A DNA stretch of 64,000 nt from an uncultured Clostridium sp. (lineage in GTDB: Bacteria; Bacillota; Clostridia; Lachnospirales; Lachnospiraceae), in NCBI GenBank assembly GCA_947575275.1, contig CANPMS010000001.1, positions 124,001-188,000 on the forward strand, given 5' to 3'. This document shows positions 25,212 to 35,208 of this stretch, in pieces; the first letter of the stretch is position 1, and each line of letters opens with the position of its first letter. The position numbers and the translations under genes are program-made. The notes under the pieces are model-generated. The model saw nothing but the letters and a program-made list of their open reading frames with translations. It did not search any database and had not been told where the DNA came from.

Positions 25212-28200
25212 ATGAGCGTAAGACGAGTATATGTTGAGAAGAAACCGGAGTATGCAGTCAGGGCAAGGGAGCTGAAAGAGGAAATCGGAAGCTATCTTGG
25301 TGTGGAAACGGTAACAGATGTGCGTGTACTGATTCGTTACGATATTGAGAATTTGTCAGAGGAGATATACCGGCAGGCCCTGGTAACAATCTTTTCTGAG
25401 CCTCCGGTGGATTTTGTGTATGAGGAGGAGCTGCCAAAGGCAGAAGGAGATGTGGTGTTTTCGGTAGAGTATCTGCCTGGTCAGTTTGACCAGAGGGCTG
25501 ATTCTGCCGAGCAGTGCGTAAAGCTGTTGAATGAGACGGAGGAGCCGATTATTTGCACAGCTGTCACCTATGTATTGTCCGGGGATGTAAATTCAGAGCA
25601 GGTGCGTGCAATCAAGAACTTCTGCATTAACCCGGTGGATTCCAGAGAGGCGTTGGAGGAGAAGCCGGAAAGCCTTATAACTGTATTTGAGACGCCGGCA
25701 GATGTGGAGAGCTTTGATGGTTTTTGCCAGTTTGGCGAGGAAGAGTTAAAAAAGCTTTATGATTCCTTAAATCTTGCCATGACCTTCAAGGATTTTGAAC
25801 ATATCCAGAGTTACTATGCAGGAGAGGAGCGCCGTGATCCCACTGTAACGGAAATCCGTGTGCTGGATACTTACTGGTCTGACCATTGCCGCCATACCAC
25901 CTTTTCCACTGAGCTTAAGGATGTGACAATTACCGGCGGTGATTATAAAGAGCCGATTGAGAAGACGTACAGGCAGTATCTGGCGGATCGGGAGACCCTT
26001 TATAAGGGACGGAGCGACAAATTTGTGTGCCTGATGGATCTTGCGCTTCTGGCAATGAAGAAGCTGCGTGCAGAGGGAAAGCTGGAGGATCTTGAGGTCT
26101 CTGATGAAATGAATGCCTGCAGTATTGTAGTGCCGGTGGAAATTGACGGCGTAACTGAGGAGTGGCTGGTAAATTTTAAAAATGAGACGCACAATCATCC
26201 CACAGAGATTGAACCTTTTGGCGGTGCGGCAACTTGTCTGGGCGGAGCAATCCGTGACCCCCTTTCCGGGCGTACCTATGTTTATCAGGCAATGCGTGTA
26301 ACTGGTGCTGCCGATCCTACGCGCCCCCTTAGAGAGACTTTAAAGGGAAAGCTGCCCCAGAGAAAGCTGGTGAACGGCGCTGCAAACGGTTATAGCTCCT
26401 ACGGCAATCAGATTGGTCTTGCCACCGGTTATGTAAAAGAAATTTATCATCCCAATTATGCGGCGAAGCGTATGGAAATCGGAGCTGTGATGGGAGCAGC
26501 CCCCAGGAAAGACGTAAAGCGGTTAAACTCTGATCCGGGCGATATGATTGTGCTTCTTGGCGGTCGAACCGGGCGGGACGGCATAGGCGGCGCAACCGGC
26601 TCCTCCAAAGTTCACACAGAGGCGTCCATTGAGGTATGCGGCGCAGAAGTTCAAAAAGGCAATGCGCCCACTGAGCGGAAGATTCAAAGGATGTTCCGCC
26701 GACCGGAGGTTTCCGGTATCATCAAGAAGTGCAATGATTTTGGTGCAGGCGGTGTCTCTGTGGCTATTGGCGAGCTGGCGGCAGGCCTCGTTATTGATTT
26801 GGACAAGGTTCCGAAAAAATATGCCGGTCTGGACGGCACGGAGATTGCAATCTCTGAGTCTCAGGAGCGCATGGCTGTGGTGCTTGACCCGGCTGATGTG
26901 GAGAAATTTCTGAATTATGCAGCAGAGGAGAATCTGGAGGCAATCCCGGTGGCAGTTGTAACTGAAAAACCGCGGCTGGTGATGAACTGGCGGGGCAAGA
27001 CCATTGTTGACATAAGCCGTGCATTCCTGGATACCAACGGGGCTCATCAGGAAGCGAGGGTGGTTCTTGAGACACCGTGTAAGGAAGGGAATCCCTTTGT
27101 GTGCAAAGAGGTGGAGGATGTGAAGGCTGCCTGGATTTCTGTGCTGTCAGATTTGAACGTGTGCTCCCAGAAGGGACTGGTGGAGCGGTTTGACAGCTCC
27201 ATTGGCGCCGGCTCCGTGCTTATGCCTTACGGCGGAACATATCAGCTTACGGAGACCCAGTCCATGGTGGCAAAGCTTCCGGTGCTCCATGGAGCCACTG
27301 ACACAGTAACCATGATGAGTTACGGCTATGATCCTTATCTGTCCAGCTGGAGTCCTTATCACGGCTCTGTTTATGCGGTGATTTCCTCTGTGGCAAAGAT
27401 TGTGGCATCTGGAGGCGATTTTAAGAAAATCCGTTTTACGTTCCAGGAATATTTTAAGCGCATGACTGACGAGGCATCCCGCTGGGGAGCGCCCTTTGCA
27501 GCGCTTCTGGGCGCATATAGTGCACAGCTTGGGTTTGGTCTGCCATCCATTGGCGGAAAGGACAGTATGTCGGGAACCTTTAATGATGATCAGAATGGTG
27601 AGATTAATGTGCCGCCAACCCTGGTGTCCTTTGCTGTGAATGTGGCCAGCCATAAGACGATGATTACGCCTGAGCTGAAAAAGCCGGGCAGCAAGCTGGT
27701 TTTGTTCAGGATTAAGCGCGACTCTTTTGATTTACCTGATTACAGTCAGATTATGGAAGGCTACGAAAAGCTCCATACAGACATCAGTATGGGGCGGATT
27801 ATTTCCGCCTATGCGGTTGAGGGGCACGGGCTTGCGGAAGCAGTGGCGAAGATGGCGTTCGGCAACAAGCTGGGCGTAAAGATTGAGCACAATGTGGATC
27901 CCAGGGATTTCTTTGCTGCCGGCTGGGGCAACATTGTGTGCGAGATTGCCGACGGCAAGGTTGGAGAGCTTATGATTCCTTACACCGTGATTGGAGAGGT
28001 GACAGACCGGGCTGCGTTTGAGTACGGCTCAGTAAGCATTTCTATGGATGATGCGCTTTCTGCCTGGACAAAGACGTTGGAGGAGGTTTTCCCCACCAGC
28101 TCCGGCGTAAAGCAGGCAGATATTCCAGTCTCCATTTACCGGGCAGACAGCATTTATGTTTGCAGCCATAAGCTTGGGCAGCCTACGGTGTTTATACCTG

Positions 28201-28976
28201 TGTTCCCGGGCACGAACTGTGAGTATGACAGCGCCAGGGCATTTGAGCGCGCCGGGGCAAAGGTGACGACCCGCGTATTCCGCAATCTGACTGCGGAGGA
28301 CATCCGGGCGTCTGTGGACGAGTATAAAAAAGAGATTGGAAAGGCTCAGATTGTAATGTTTCCCGGAGGCTTTTCCGCAGGCGATGAGCCGGAAGGAAGC
28401 GCTAAGTTTTTTGCAACGGTGTTCCGAAATGCGGCAATAAAAGAGGCGGTTGAAAAGCTGTTAAATCAGAGAGACGGTTTAATCCTTGGCATTTGCAACG
28501 GTTTCCAGGCATTAATCAAGCTGGGGCTTGTCCCGGAGGGACAGATTGTGGAGCAGAAAGAGAGCTCACCTACTTTGGCGATGAATACCATCGGGCGTCA
28601 TATATCTAAGATGGTCTATATCAAGGTGGTGACTGATAAGTCTCCCTGGCTTGCGGGAGCAGAGCCCGGAGGCGTGTACTGCAACCCGGCTTCCCACGGA
28701 GAGGGACGTTTTGTAGCCAACCCTGAATGGCTTAAGAAGCTGTTTGAGAATGGTCAGGTGGCAACCCAGTATGTGGATGACAAAGGGAATCCTACTATGG
28801 ACGAGTTCTGGAATCCCAATGGTTCCTATATGGGAATCGAGGGGATTACAAGTCCCGACGGGAGGATTCTTGGCAAGATGGCACATTCTGAGCGCCGCGG
28901 AGAGGCGGTCGCCATAAACATTTACGGTGAGCAGGATTTAAAGCTGTTTGAGAGCGGCGTAAAGTATTTTAAATAA
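25212..28976 (+). CDS. purL: Phosphoribosylformylglycinamidine synthase (single-chain PurL)
   Basis: The 1254-residue enzyme catalyses the ATP- and glutamine-dependent conversion of FGAR to FGAM in purine synthesis. The synthase part has FKNETHNHPTEIEPFGGA and a second AIRS-like half (SIGGKDSMSG). The C-terminal class I glutaminase domain follows, with FPGTNCEYDSARAFERAGA, the nucleophile Cys in GICNGFQAL and the ASHGEGRF motif. The start at 25212 follows GGAGGGA. The single-chain layout is common in Clostridia. No purine riboswitch is visible upstream. Confidence 0.96.
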   Translation: MSVRRVYVEKKPEYAVRARELKEEIGSYLGVETVTDVRVLIRYDIENLSEEIYRQALVTIFSEPPVDFVYEEELPKAEGDVVFSVEYLPGQFDQRADSAEQCVKLLNETEEPIICTAVTYVLSGDVNSEQVRAIKNFCINPVDSREALEEKPESLITVFETPADVESFDGFCQFGEEELKKLYDSLNLAMTFKDFEHIQSYYAGEERRDPTVTEIRVLDTYWSDHCRHTTFSTELKDVTITGGDYKEPIEKTYRQYLADRETLYKGRSDKFVCLMDLALLAMKKLRAEGKLEDLEVSDEMNACSIVVPVEIDGVTEEWLVNFKNETHNHPTEIEPFGGAATCLGGAIRDPLSGRTYVYQAMRVTGAADPTRPLRETLKGKLPQRKLVNGAANGYSSYGNQIGLATGYVKEIYHPNYAAKRMEIGAVMGAAPRKDVKRLNSDPGDMIVLLGGRTGRDGIGGATGSSKVHTEASIEVCGAEVQKGNAPTERKIQRMFRRPEVSGIIKKCNDFGAGGVSVAIGELAAGLVIDLDKVPKKYAGLDGTEIAISESQERMAVVLDPADVEKFLNYAAEENLEAIPVAVVTEKPRLVMNWRGKTIVDISRAFLDTNGAHQEARVVLETPCKEGNPFVCKEVEDVKAAWISVLSDLNVCSQKGLVERFDSSIGAGSVLMPYGGTYQLTETQSMVAKLPVLHGATDTVTMMSYGYDPYLSSWSPYHGSVYAVISSVAKIVASGGDFKKIRFTFQEYFKRMTDEASRWGAPFAALLGAYSAQLGFGLPSIGGKDSMSGTFNDDQNGEINVPPTLVSFAVNVASHKTMITPELKKPGSKLVLFRIKRDSFDLPDYSQIMEGYEKLHTDISMGRIISAYAVEGHGLAEAVAKMAFGNKLGVKIEHNVDPRDFFAAGWGNIVCEIADGKVGELMIPYTVIGEVTDRAAFEYGSVSISMDDALSAWTKTLEEVFPTSSGVKQADIPVSIYRADSIYVCSHKLGQPTVFIPVFPGTNCEYDSARAFERAGAKVTTRVFRNLTAEDIRASVDEYKKEIGKAQIVMFPGGFSAGDEPEGSAKFFATVFRNAAIKEAVEKLLNQRDGLILGICNGFQALIKLGLVPEGQIVEQKESSPTLAMNTIGRHISKMVYIKVVTDKSPWLAGAEPGGVYCNPASHGEGRFVANPEWLKKLFENGQVATQYVDDKGNPTMDEFWNPNGSYMGIEGITSPDGRILGKMAHSERRGEAVAINIYGEQDLKLFESGVKYFK

Positions 28977-28995
28977 ATAAGATGTAATCCTTAAC

Positions 28996-29024
28996 TTGAC
29001 AGAACCGGATAATTGAAGTAATAT
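28996..29024 (+). promoter_or_regulatory. Promoter of the aspartate kinase gene
   Basis: TTGACA (28996-29001) and TAATAT (29019-29024) are 17 bases apart. The leader of about 45 bases is too short for a lysine riboswitch. Confidence 0.75.
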
Positions 29025-29075
29025 TTTTTCAAAATAGCCTGTTACGAAAAATTCGTATGAGGAGAGAAAACAGCT

Positions 29076-30395
29076 ATGAAAAAGGTAGTGAAGTTTGGCG
29101 GAAGCTCTTTGGCGAGCGCCCGCCAGTTTAAGAAGGCGGGAGATATTATTCGGGCAGATAAGTCCAGAAGGTATGTGATTCCGTCAGCGCCGGGAAAACG
29201 CAATGGCAAGGATGAGAAGGTAACGGATATGCTGTACGCCTGTTATGATGCGGCATCCGGCGGCGCAAGCTATAAAAAAATCCTGGAAAGAATCAAGGCG
29301 CGTTACCAGGAAATTATTGACGGCCTCAACTTAAATCTCAATCTGGATCATGAGTTTGCCCGTATTGAGGAGAACTTTGTTTCCGGAATCGGGCGCGATT
29401 ATGCAGCGTCCCGTGGGGAGTACCTAAACGGAATCCTGATAGCGAATTATCTGGGGTATGAGTTTATTGATGCGGCAGAGGTGATTTTTTTCAACGATAG
29501 CGGCGCTTTTGAAGCAGAGTTGACAAATAAGGAGCTTTCTGAGAGACTGGAGCATGTGGAGAGGGCAGTTATTCCGGGTTTTTATGGTTCCATGCACGAT
29601 GGCTCCATTAAGACGTTTTCCCGCGGCGGTTCTGATGTGACCGGCTCTATTGTGGCTCGGGCAATTCATGCGGATCTCTACGAGAACTGGACGGATGTTT
29701 CCGGCTTTCTGGTGACGGATCCGCGGATTGTGGAGGATTCGCAGGTTATCGAGACGATTACTTACAAGGAACTGCGGGAGCTTGCTTACATGGGGGCAAG
29801 CGTGCTGCATGAGGACGCAATCTTCCCGGTGCGCAAGGAGGGAATCCCGATTAATATCCGCAACACCAACAAGCCGGAAGACAAGGGTACCCTGATTGTG
29901 GAGAGCACATGCAGAAAACCCCGCTACACGATTACGGGGATTGCCGGGAAGAAGGGATTTTGTGCCATTAATATCGAGAAGGCAATGATGAATGCTGAGG
30001 TGGGCTTTGGAAGGAAGGTGCTGCAGGTCTTTGAGAAGTACGGAATCTCCTTTGAGCACATGCCGTCCGGCATTGATACTATGACCATTATGGTGCACCA
30101 GGATGAGTTTGAGGAATATGAACAGTCGGTGATTGCCGGGATTCACCGGCAGGTAGAGCCGGACAGTATCGATCTGGAATCTGATCTGGCATTGATTGCG
30201 GTTGTGGGCCGCGGGATGAAGGCGACCCGCGGAACTGCTGGAAGAATTTTCTCTGCACTGGCTCATGCCCGTATCAATGTAAAGATGATTGATCAGGGTT
30301 CCAGTGAGCTGAACATTATTATCGGCGTGAGGAATGCTGATTTTGAAACGGCAATCAGGGCGATTTATGATATTTTTATCTCCGCAGAAATTTAA
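29076..30395 (+). CDS. lysC: Aspartate kinase
   Basis: The 439-residue enzyme phosphorylates aspartate at the head of the lysine/threonine/methionine pathway. The kinase domain starts with KVVKFGGSSLA and has FSRGGSDVTGS and TDPRIV motifs. Two ACT-like regulatory units make up the C-terminal third (ITGIAGKKGFCAINIEKAM and ALIAVVGRGMKATRGTAGRIF). It is a stand-alone kinase, not fused to homoserine dehydrogenase. It has its own promoter and terminator, so it is probably transcribed alone. The gene name follows the common use for monofunctional kinases; the isozyme is not decided. Confidence 0.93.
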   Translation: MKKVVKFGGSSLASARQFKKAGDIIRADKSRRYVIPSAPGKRNGKDEKVTDMLYACYDAASGGASYKKILERIKARYQEIIDGLNLNLNLDHEFARIEENFVSGIGRDYAASRGEYLNGILIANYLGYEFIDAAEVIFFNDSGAFEAELTNKELSERLEHVERAVIPGFYGSMHDGSIKTFSRGGSDVTGSIVARAIHADLYENWTDVSGFLVTDPRIVEDSQVIETITYKELRELAYMGASVLHEDAIFPVRKEGIPINIRNTNKPEDKGTLIVESTCRKPRYTITGIAGKKGFCAINIEKAMMNAEVGFGRKVLQVFEKYGISFEHMPSGIDTMTIMVHQDEFEEYEQSVIAGIHRQVEPDSIDLESDLALIAVVGRGMKATRGTAGRIFSALAHARINVKMIDQGSSELNIIIGVRNADFETAIRAIYDIFISAEI

Positions 30396-30410
30396 GGCAT
30401 TGTGAAGATG

Positions 30411-30446
30411 AGGCAATCTGAGTTATCCTATGCAGATTGCCTTTTT
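30411..30446 (+). terminator. Terminator after aspartate kinase
   Basis: AGGCAATCTG (30411-30420) pairs with CAGATTGCCT (30433-30442) around a 12-base loop and runs into TTTTT. Confidence 0.85.
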
Positions 30447-30504
30447 CTAGTAGGAGTTCAGCGTTTTAGGCGTGATGCACAAGATTGTCCACAAGGAGAA
30501 GCAA

Positions 30505-32430
30505 ATGAGAAAATTTTATAAGGCCGTGCTGCCGGCTTTGGCGTTTTTGGCGCTGAGCGGCTGTGCAGGACCATCCACTCGTATTCTGCCGCCCAGCAGG
30601 GGAACGGCAGATTCGGAGATGTTGGAGGAGATTCCAGTAGTAGAGGAGGCTAATCCCTATTATTTGTGGGAATCTCTGATTATTCTGACCAAGGAGCCAA
30701 GATTCAGCGGAAGCAGTGGAGAGTCGGAGGCAGCCCGGTACATGCAGCAGCTTTTGGAGGACTACGGGTATGATGTGGAGCATCGTCAGGTTCGCTCAGG
30801 TACAAACGACAGCGCCGTAATAGGAAGCAGCTTGATTGCAGTTAAAACCGCGCCTTCACCAGATGCTGATATTTTGGTAATTAGTACCCACCATGATTCT
30901 GCCAAGGGAAGTCCCGGAGCCTGTGACAATGCTTCCGGTTCAGCCGCTTTTTTGGAGATTGCAAGGCTTCTGTCAGAAATCCCAACGGACACTGAGGTGA
31001 GATTTTTAAGTTTTGCCGGGCATGAACAGGAAAATTTCTGTTCCAGACAGTATGTGGAAAGTCTTACAAAGCGTGAGCGTGAGCGTATGGTAGGCGTTAT
31101 CAATCTGGACACTTTGGGCTATTTAAATGATGATGAGATGATGTTAGGAAGCCTGGATGGCAGGCCAACGATGCTGGGAGATATGCTTCGTGATGCTTTC
31201 AGGGAGATTTTTGGTGAGAGCTGGAACTATGGGAAATACACAGGCGGTGAAGGAAGCGTGTTTTTTCAGGGGCAGATTCCGGCGGTTACCATTACCCAGA
31301 AATACCGTGTGCCCGAGGAAGGGACATCTCTTGATAATATAGGAACGGTGGATATTGAGAAAGTATCCAACGTGGTTGATGCAGTCTGCCGTGCGGCATC
31401 AGAGGTCATGAGCACAGATACGCCCTCTATGACGGCAAAAGCGCATTATTATAATAATTTGAGGGATTATATATATGTTCAGGAAAAGGACGAGGTATTT
31501 CTCTTCGGGGAGAGTCCACAGAAGGTCATGTCAAGGATCGGTGTGGCAGGCAGGCTTGCGGCCACCAATACAGATTCATCAGGAAAACAGATTATCAAAT
31601 ATCAGTTTCCGATGAAGTGGTTTGGCGTAGATCAGATGATTCCGTCCAACTACTATTTTGTGGATGGAAAGCTGGATACCATCAATCTGGACGCAGATGC
31701 TGCAGGCGTGGATTTTGAGGACATGAAGGAGCGGCTTGAGGACACCTATGGGGAAGCGGTGGGAGAAAGCATTGGACCAAACGGAACGGAATACAACTGG
31801 GTGGATCCGGTTTACCGGTCGCTTTTTGCACTGATTCCCGAAACCGACGGATTTGATGTGGAAATCCGGGAATACGCTCCAGAGATGACTGTGCTGGCTG
31901 AGATGAGAATGGACGGGACTGTGACGGAGGGAACGGCCGACGAGCGGTGTGAGGAGCTTTTTAAGCTGTGGCGCAGACTGTTGCCAGAGGAGGCTCAGGG
32001 ACATGTAAACCGCCTGATTTTTTTCTCCGACGGATTGGGAGGAGAACAGTTATGGCTGTCGTCTGAGAAGGCTCATGGCATGGCGGGCTGGGATTTGGGA
32101 ATCGATGTGAATGACGCGCTGTTAAGCATCGATGGTTCAAGAGATAAAAACAGGGCTGTGACGATGCTTGTAAGGCTCTACGGACAGCTTCTTGAGGTAT
32201 CCCAGAAAGAGCGTTATGGGGAACCGTTTGCAAAACAGTTTTTAAGGGAGCCGGATTTTGGGGCGTCATTTGAGATGTTTGTGTTTGCCGGAAAACCGCA
32301 GGAAACCCCCGAAACCTTTCATGAACGGGTAAATTTTTTCTATGAATTTGAGGAACTGCAGCGTTTCCGCAATCAGGTGCGGGAGGAGCTGCATTTACAG
32401 ACGGAGGTATCTTATGCTGGAGAAGATTGA
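30505..32430 (+). CDS. M28 family zinc peptidase lipoprotein
   Basis: The 641-residue protein is an exported lipoprotein: signal peptide with lipobox LSGC near residue 19. The N-terminal half is an M28 aminopeptidase-like domain with STHHDSAKGS (first zinc ligands), GACDNASGSAAF (bridging Asp) and AGHEQENF (catalytic and ligand Glu). The last 300 residues do not match a domain I recognise. AAGGAG precedes the start at 30505. Its 3' end overlaps the next gene by 17 bases, so it forms an operon with the PPK2 protein. Substrate unknown. Confidence 0.82.
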   Translation: MRKFYKAVLPALAFLALSGCAGPSTRILPPSRGTADSEMLEEIPVVEEANPYYLWESLIILTKEPRFSGSSGESEAARYMQQLLEDYGYDVEHRQVRSGTNDSAVIGSSLIAVKTAPSPDADILVISTHHDSAKGSPGACDNASGSAAFLEIARLLSEIPTDTEVRFLSFAGHEQENFCSRQYVESLTKRERERMVGVINLDTLGYLNDDEMMLGSLDGRPTMLGDMLRDAFREIFGESWNYGKYTGGEGSVFFQGQIPAVTITQKYRVPEEGTSLDNIGTVDIEKVSNVVDAVCRAASEVMSTDTPSMTAKAHYYNNLRDYIYVQEKDEVFLFGESPQKVMSRIGVAGRLAATNTDSSGKQIIKYQFPMKWFGVDQMIPSNYYFVDGKLDTINLDADAAGVDFEDMKERLEDTYGEAVGESIGPNGTEYNWVDPVYRSLFALIPETDGFDVEIREYAPEMTVLAEMRMDGTVTEGTADERCEELFKLWRRLLPEEAQGHVNRLIFFSDGLGGEQLWLSSEKAHGMAGWDLGIDVNDALLSIDGSRDKNRAVTMLVRLYGQLLEVSQKERYGEPFAKQFLREPDFGASFEMFVFAGKPQETPETFHERVNFFYEFEELQRFRNQVREELHLQTEVSYAGED

Positions 32431-33925
32431 TTTATCGAGAACGGTGGAAAAGGAGGTTTACAAACAGGCAGAGAAAGAGTATGGTTCGAAGCTGGGAATG
32501 CTTCAGAGGAAGCTGAAAGAGGCAGGCATACCGGTGGTGATTCTGTTTGAGGGAATGGGAGCTGCGGGAAAGGGAATTCAGATTAACCGGCTGATTCAGT
32601 TTCTGGATCCCCGCGGGTTTGATGTATATGCCAGCGATTGTCCCACTGAGGACGAGATCATGCGTCCGTTTTTATGGCGGTTTTGGACGTTGACTCCGGA
32701 GAAGGGAAGAATTGCCGTTTTTGACCGGAGCTGGTATAGAAAGGTTTTGAAGGATCGATTTGACGGGAGGACGAAAAAGAAGGAGCTGACGGAGGCGTTC
32801 CAGGATATTCGTTCTTTTGAAAAGCAGCTTTCGGACGATGGAACAGTGATTATTAAGATGTTTCTCTATATTTCAAAGGAGGAGCAGAAAAGGCGCTTTA
32901 AGAAGCTGGAGGAATCGAAGGAGACTGCATGGCGGGTGACGGAGGACGACTGGGCCAGAAACCATGACTATGACACATACCTTCAGATAAACGAAGAGAT
33001 GTTGGAGCGGACTGACAGTGAGTACGCATCCTGGAATATTATCGAGGCCACTGAGAAGAATTATGCCGCTATGAAGATTTTAAAGCTGGTGACGAAACGG
33101 CTGGAAGATGTGTTAATGCAGCATGAGGCGAAGGCGGCAAAGGAGGAAAAGAAGACTTCAGAAGAAGAGGGGGCTGCCCTGGATACCACAGAGAGGGATT
33201 CCCGCTGCCTGAACGGAGTATTGTCCGGGGTGGATCTTACAAAGTCTCTGACGAAGGAGGAGTATAAAAAGGAAATTGATATTCTTCAGAAGAAAATAGA
33301 GATGCTTCACAGTGAGATCTACCGCAGGAGAATCCCCGTAGTGCTGGGCTTTGAGGGGTGGGATGCAGGCGGCAAGGGAGGAGCAGTCAAACGTCTGACC
33401 AGTCATATGGATCCACGGGGATACCAGGTGTGTCCCACTGCTGCACCCAATGATATTGAGAAAAAGCACCACTACCTGTGGCGGTTCTGGAACCATATGC
33501 CCAAGGCAGGGCATATTACTATTTTTGACCGTACATGGTACGGGAGGGTGATGGTGGAACGAATTGAGGGGTTCTGCAGCGAGGCCGACTGGCGGCGTGC
33601 CTATCAGGAAATCAATGAGATGGAAGCACATATGGCAAACGCAGGTGCAGTGATTCTGAAATTCTGGCTTCAGATTGATAAGGATGAGCAGGAGCGCCGT
33701 TTTAAGGAGCGTATGGAAAATCCAGATAAACAGTGGAAAATCACAGATGAGGATTGGCGCAATCGGGAGAAGTGGGATCAGTACGAGATTGCTGTTAATG
33801 AGATGCTGGTTCGCACCTCAACCACTTATGCTCCGTGGATTGTGGTGGAGGGAAATTGTAAATATTATGCCAGAGTGAAGGTGTTAAGAGCTGTGGTAGA
33901 CGCCCTGGAAGAAAGACTCCGATGA
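32414..33925 (+). CDS. Tandem-domain polyphosphate kinase 2 family protein (polyphosphate:AMP phosphotransferase type)
   Basis: The 503-residue protein has two PPK2 domains. The first has a Walker A-like GMGAAGKG (47-54) and the lid motif DRSWYRKVL; the second has GWDAGGKGG and DRTWYGRVM. Tandem PPK2 proteins of this length are mostly class II enzymes (Pap) that phosphorylate AMP to ADP with polyphosphate; in that class usually the C-terminal domain is catalytic. The N-terminal copy still has intact-looking motifs. The class is inferred from architecture, so direction and nucleotide are uncertain. It overlaps the peptidase gene upstream and the flavoprotein gene downstream by 4 bases. Confidence 0.86.
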   Translation: MLEKIDLSRTVEKEVYKQAEKEYGSKLGMLQRKLKEAGIPVVILFEGMGAAGKGIQINRLIQFLDPRGFDVYASDCPTEDEIMRPFLWRFWTLTPEKGRIAVFDRSWYRKVLKDRFDGRTKKKELTEAFQDIRSFEKQLSDDGTVIIKMFLYISKEEQKRRFKKLEESKETAWRVTEDDWARNHDYDTYLQINEEMLERTDSEYASWNIIEATEKNYAAMKILKLVTKRLEDVLMQHEAKAAKEEKKTSEEEGAALDTTERDSRCLNGVLSGVDLTKSLTKEEYKKEIDILQKKIEMLHSEIYRRRIPVVLGFEGWDAGGKGGAVKRLTSHMDPRGYQVCPTAAPNDIEKKHHYLWRFWNHMPKAGHITIFDRTWYGRVMVERIEGFCSEADWRRAYQEINEMEAHMANAGAVILKFWLQIDKDEQERRFKERMENPDKQWKITDEDWRNREKWDQYEIAVNEMLVRTSTTYAPWIVVEGNCKYYARVKVLRAVVDALEERLR

Positions 33926-35154
33926 GCCGGGCGGTGATTATTGGAGGCGGAGCCGCAGGGATGATGGCGGCAATCGCCGCCGCGGAGGCAGGACACAGTG
34001 TTCAACTTTTTGAGAAGAACGAGAAGCTGGGAAAGAAGGTTTATATTACAGGAAAGGGACGCTGCAACCTGACCAATGCCTGTGATACAGAGGAGCTGTT
34101 TCAAGCTGTGGTGCACAATCCAAAATTTTTGTACAGCAGCTTCTATACGTTCAGCAACTTTGATATGATAAATTTTATGGAGCAGAGTGGCTGCAAGGTA
34201 AAAACCGAGCGTGGGATGAGGGTATTTCCCCAGTCGGATAAGTCCTCCGATGTCCTCCGTGTGCTGAGCTTGCGGCTTCAACATCTGGGCGTTGAGGTGG
34301 CGTTCCATAAGAAGGTAGGGGAGATTTTGAGCGCTGATGGTGCGGTGACGGCAGTTCGGCTGGAAGAGGGGGGACTCCTCATTCCGGCGGATGCCGTGAT
34401 TGTGGCTACGGGAGGGTTGTCTTATCCTGCTACCGGTTCCACCGGAGATGGATACCAGTTTGCGTCCAAAATGGGACATACCGTTACAGACTGCCTGCCG
34501 GCGCTGGTGCCATTTAATGCAAAAGAACAGGTAGTAAAGGAGCTTCAGGGACTTTCCCTGCGTAACATAAACATAAAGATTTTAAAAGGAACAAAGACAG
34601 TTTACGAGGAATTTGGGGAAATGCTGTTTACCCATTTTGGAGTCAGCGGCCCGGTTATTTTGTCGGCCAGCAGTTTTGTGGCGGACTTTTTGAAGAAAGA
34701 ACCGCTTGTGCTGTCTGTGGACTTAAAGCCTGCGCTCTCCTTTGAGCAGCTTGATGCCAGGCTTCTCAGGGATTTTGAGGAAATGAAAAACAAGCGGTAT
34801 AAGAATGCCCTTGCCCGTCTCCTGCCGTCAAAGCTGGAGCCGGTGATTGTAGAGCGCAGCAAAATTTCTCCCGATAAACAGGTAAATGAGATTACCCGTC
34901 AGGAGCGGAGACAGATTGCAGAGCAGATAAAGGATTTCCGTCTGACCCTGACCGGGCTTCGGGGCTATAAAGAGGCGATTATTACCCGGGGCGGCGTTTC
35001 TGTCAGGGAAATTAATCCATCCACCATGGAATCAAAGCTGGTTCGCGGACTTTATTTTGCGGGAGAGGTGCTTGATCTGGACGCTGTCACCGGTGGGTTT
35101 AACTTACAGATTGCCTGGTCCACAGGCTATCTTGCAGGAAGCTCGGTGCCGTGA
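33922..35154 (+). CDS. HI0933 family flavoprotein (putative NAD(P)/FAD oxidoreductase)
   Basis: The 410-residue protein has an N-terminal FAD-binding Rossmann motif (VIIGGGAAGMMAA), the family signature KVYITGKGRCNLTNA, a second glycine motif (VIVATGGLSYPATGSTGDGY), and a C-terminal GGVSVREINPSTMESKLV...GGFNLQIAWSTG stretch. These are diagnostic of the HI0933/YhiN-like family, whose reaction is not known. The start overlaps the PPK2 stop (ATGA). cmk follows after 54 bases, a neighbourhood frequent in Clostridia. Confidence 0.88.
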   Translation: MSRAVIIGGGAAGMMAAIAAAEAGHSVQLFEKNEKLGKKVYITGKGRCNLTNACDTEELFQAVVHNPKFLYSSFYTFSNFDMINFMEQSGCKVKTERGMRVFPQSDKSSDVLRVLSLRLQHLGVEVAFHKKVGEILSADGAVTAVRLEEGGLLIPADAVIVATGGLSYPATGSTGDGYQFASKMGHTVTDCLPALVPFNAKEQVVKELQGLSLRNINIKILKGTKTVYEEFGEMLFTHFGVSGPVILSASSFVADFLKKEPLVLSVDLKPALSFEQLDARLLRDFEEMKNKRYKNALARLLPSKLEPVIVERSKISPDKQVNEITRQERRQIAEQIKDFRLTLTGLRGYKEAIITRGGVSVREINPSTMESKLVRGLYFAGEVLDLDAVTGGFNLQIAWSTGYLAGSSVP

Positions 35155-35208
35155 GAGCAGAATTTAGATTTGCAGACTGAGGAAACATAGAAAATATGGA
35201 GAGGATTT

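Noticed and set aside
28977-29075. Possible lysine riboswitch before aspartate kinase
   Set aside because: The leader after the promoter is too short and lacks the long paired structure.
29424-30416. Long open frame (330 codons) on the minus strand across lysC
   Set aside because: It is fully antisense to a clear aspartate kinase, has a His- and Asn-rich composition with no recognisable family, and is best explained as a mirror of lysC codon use.
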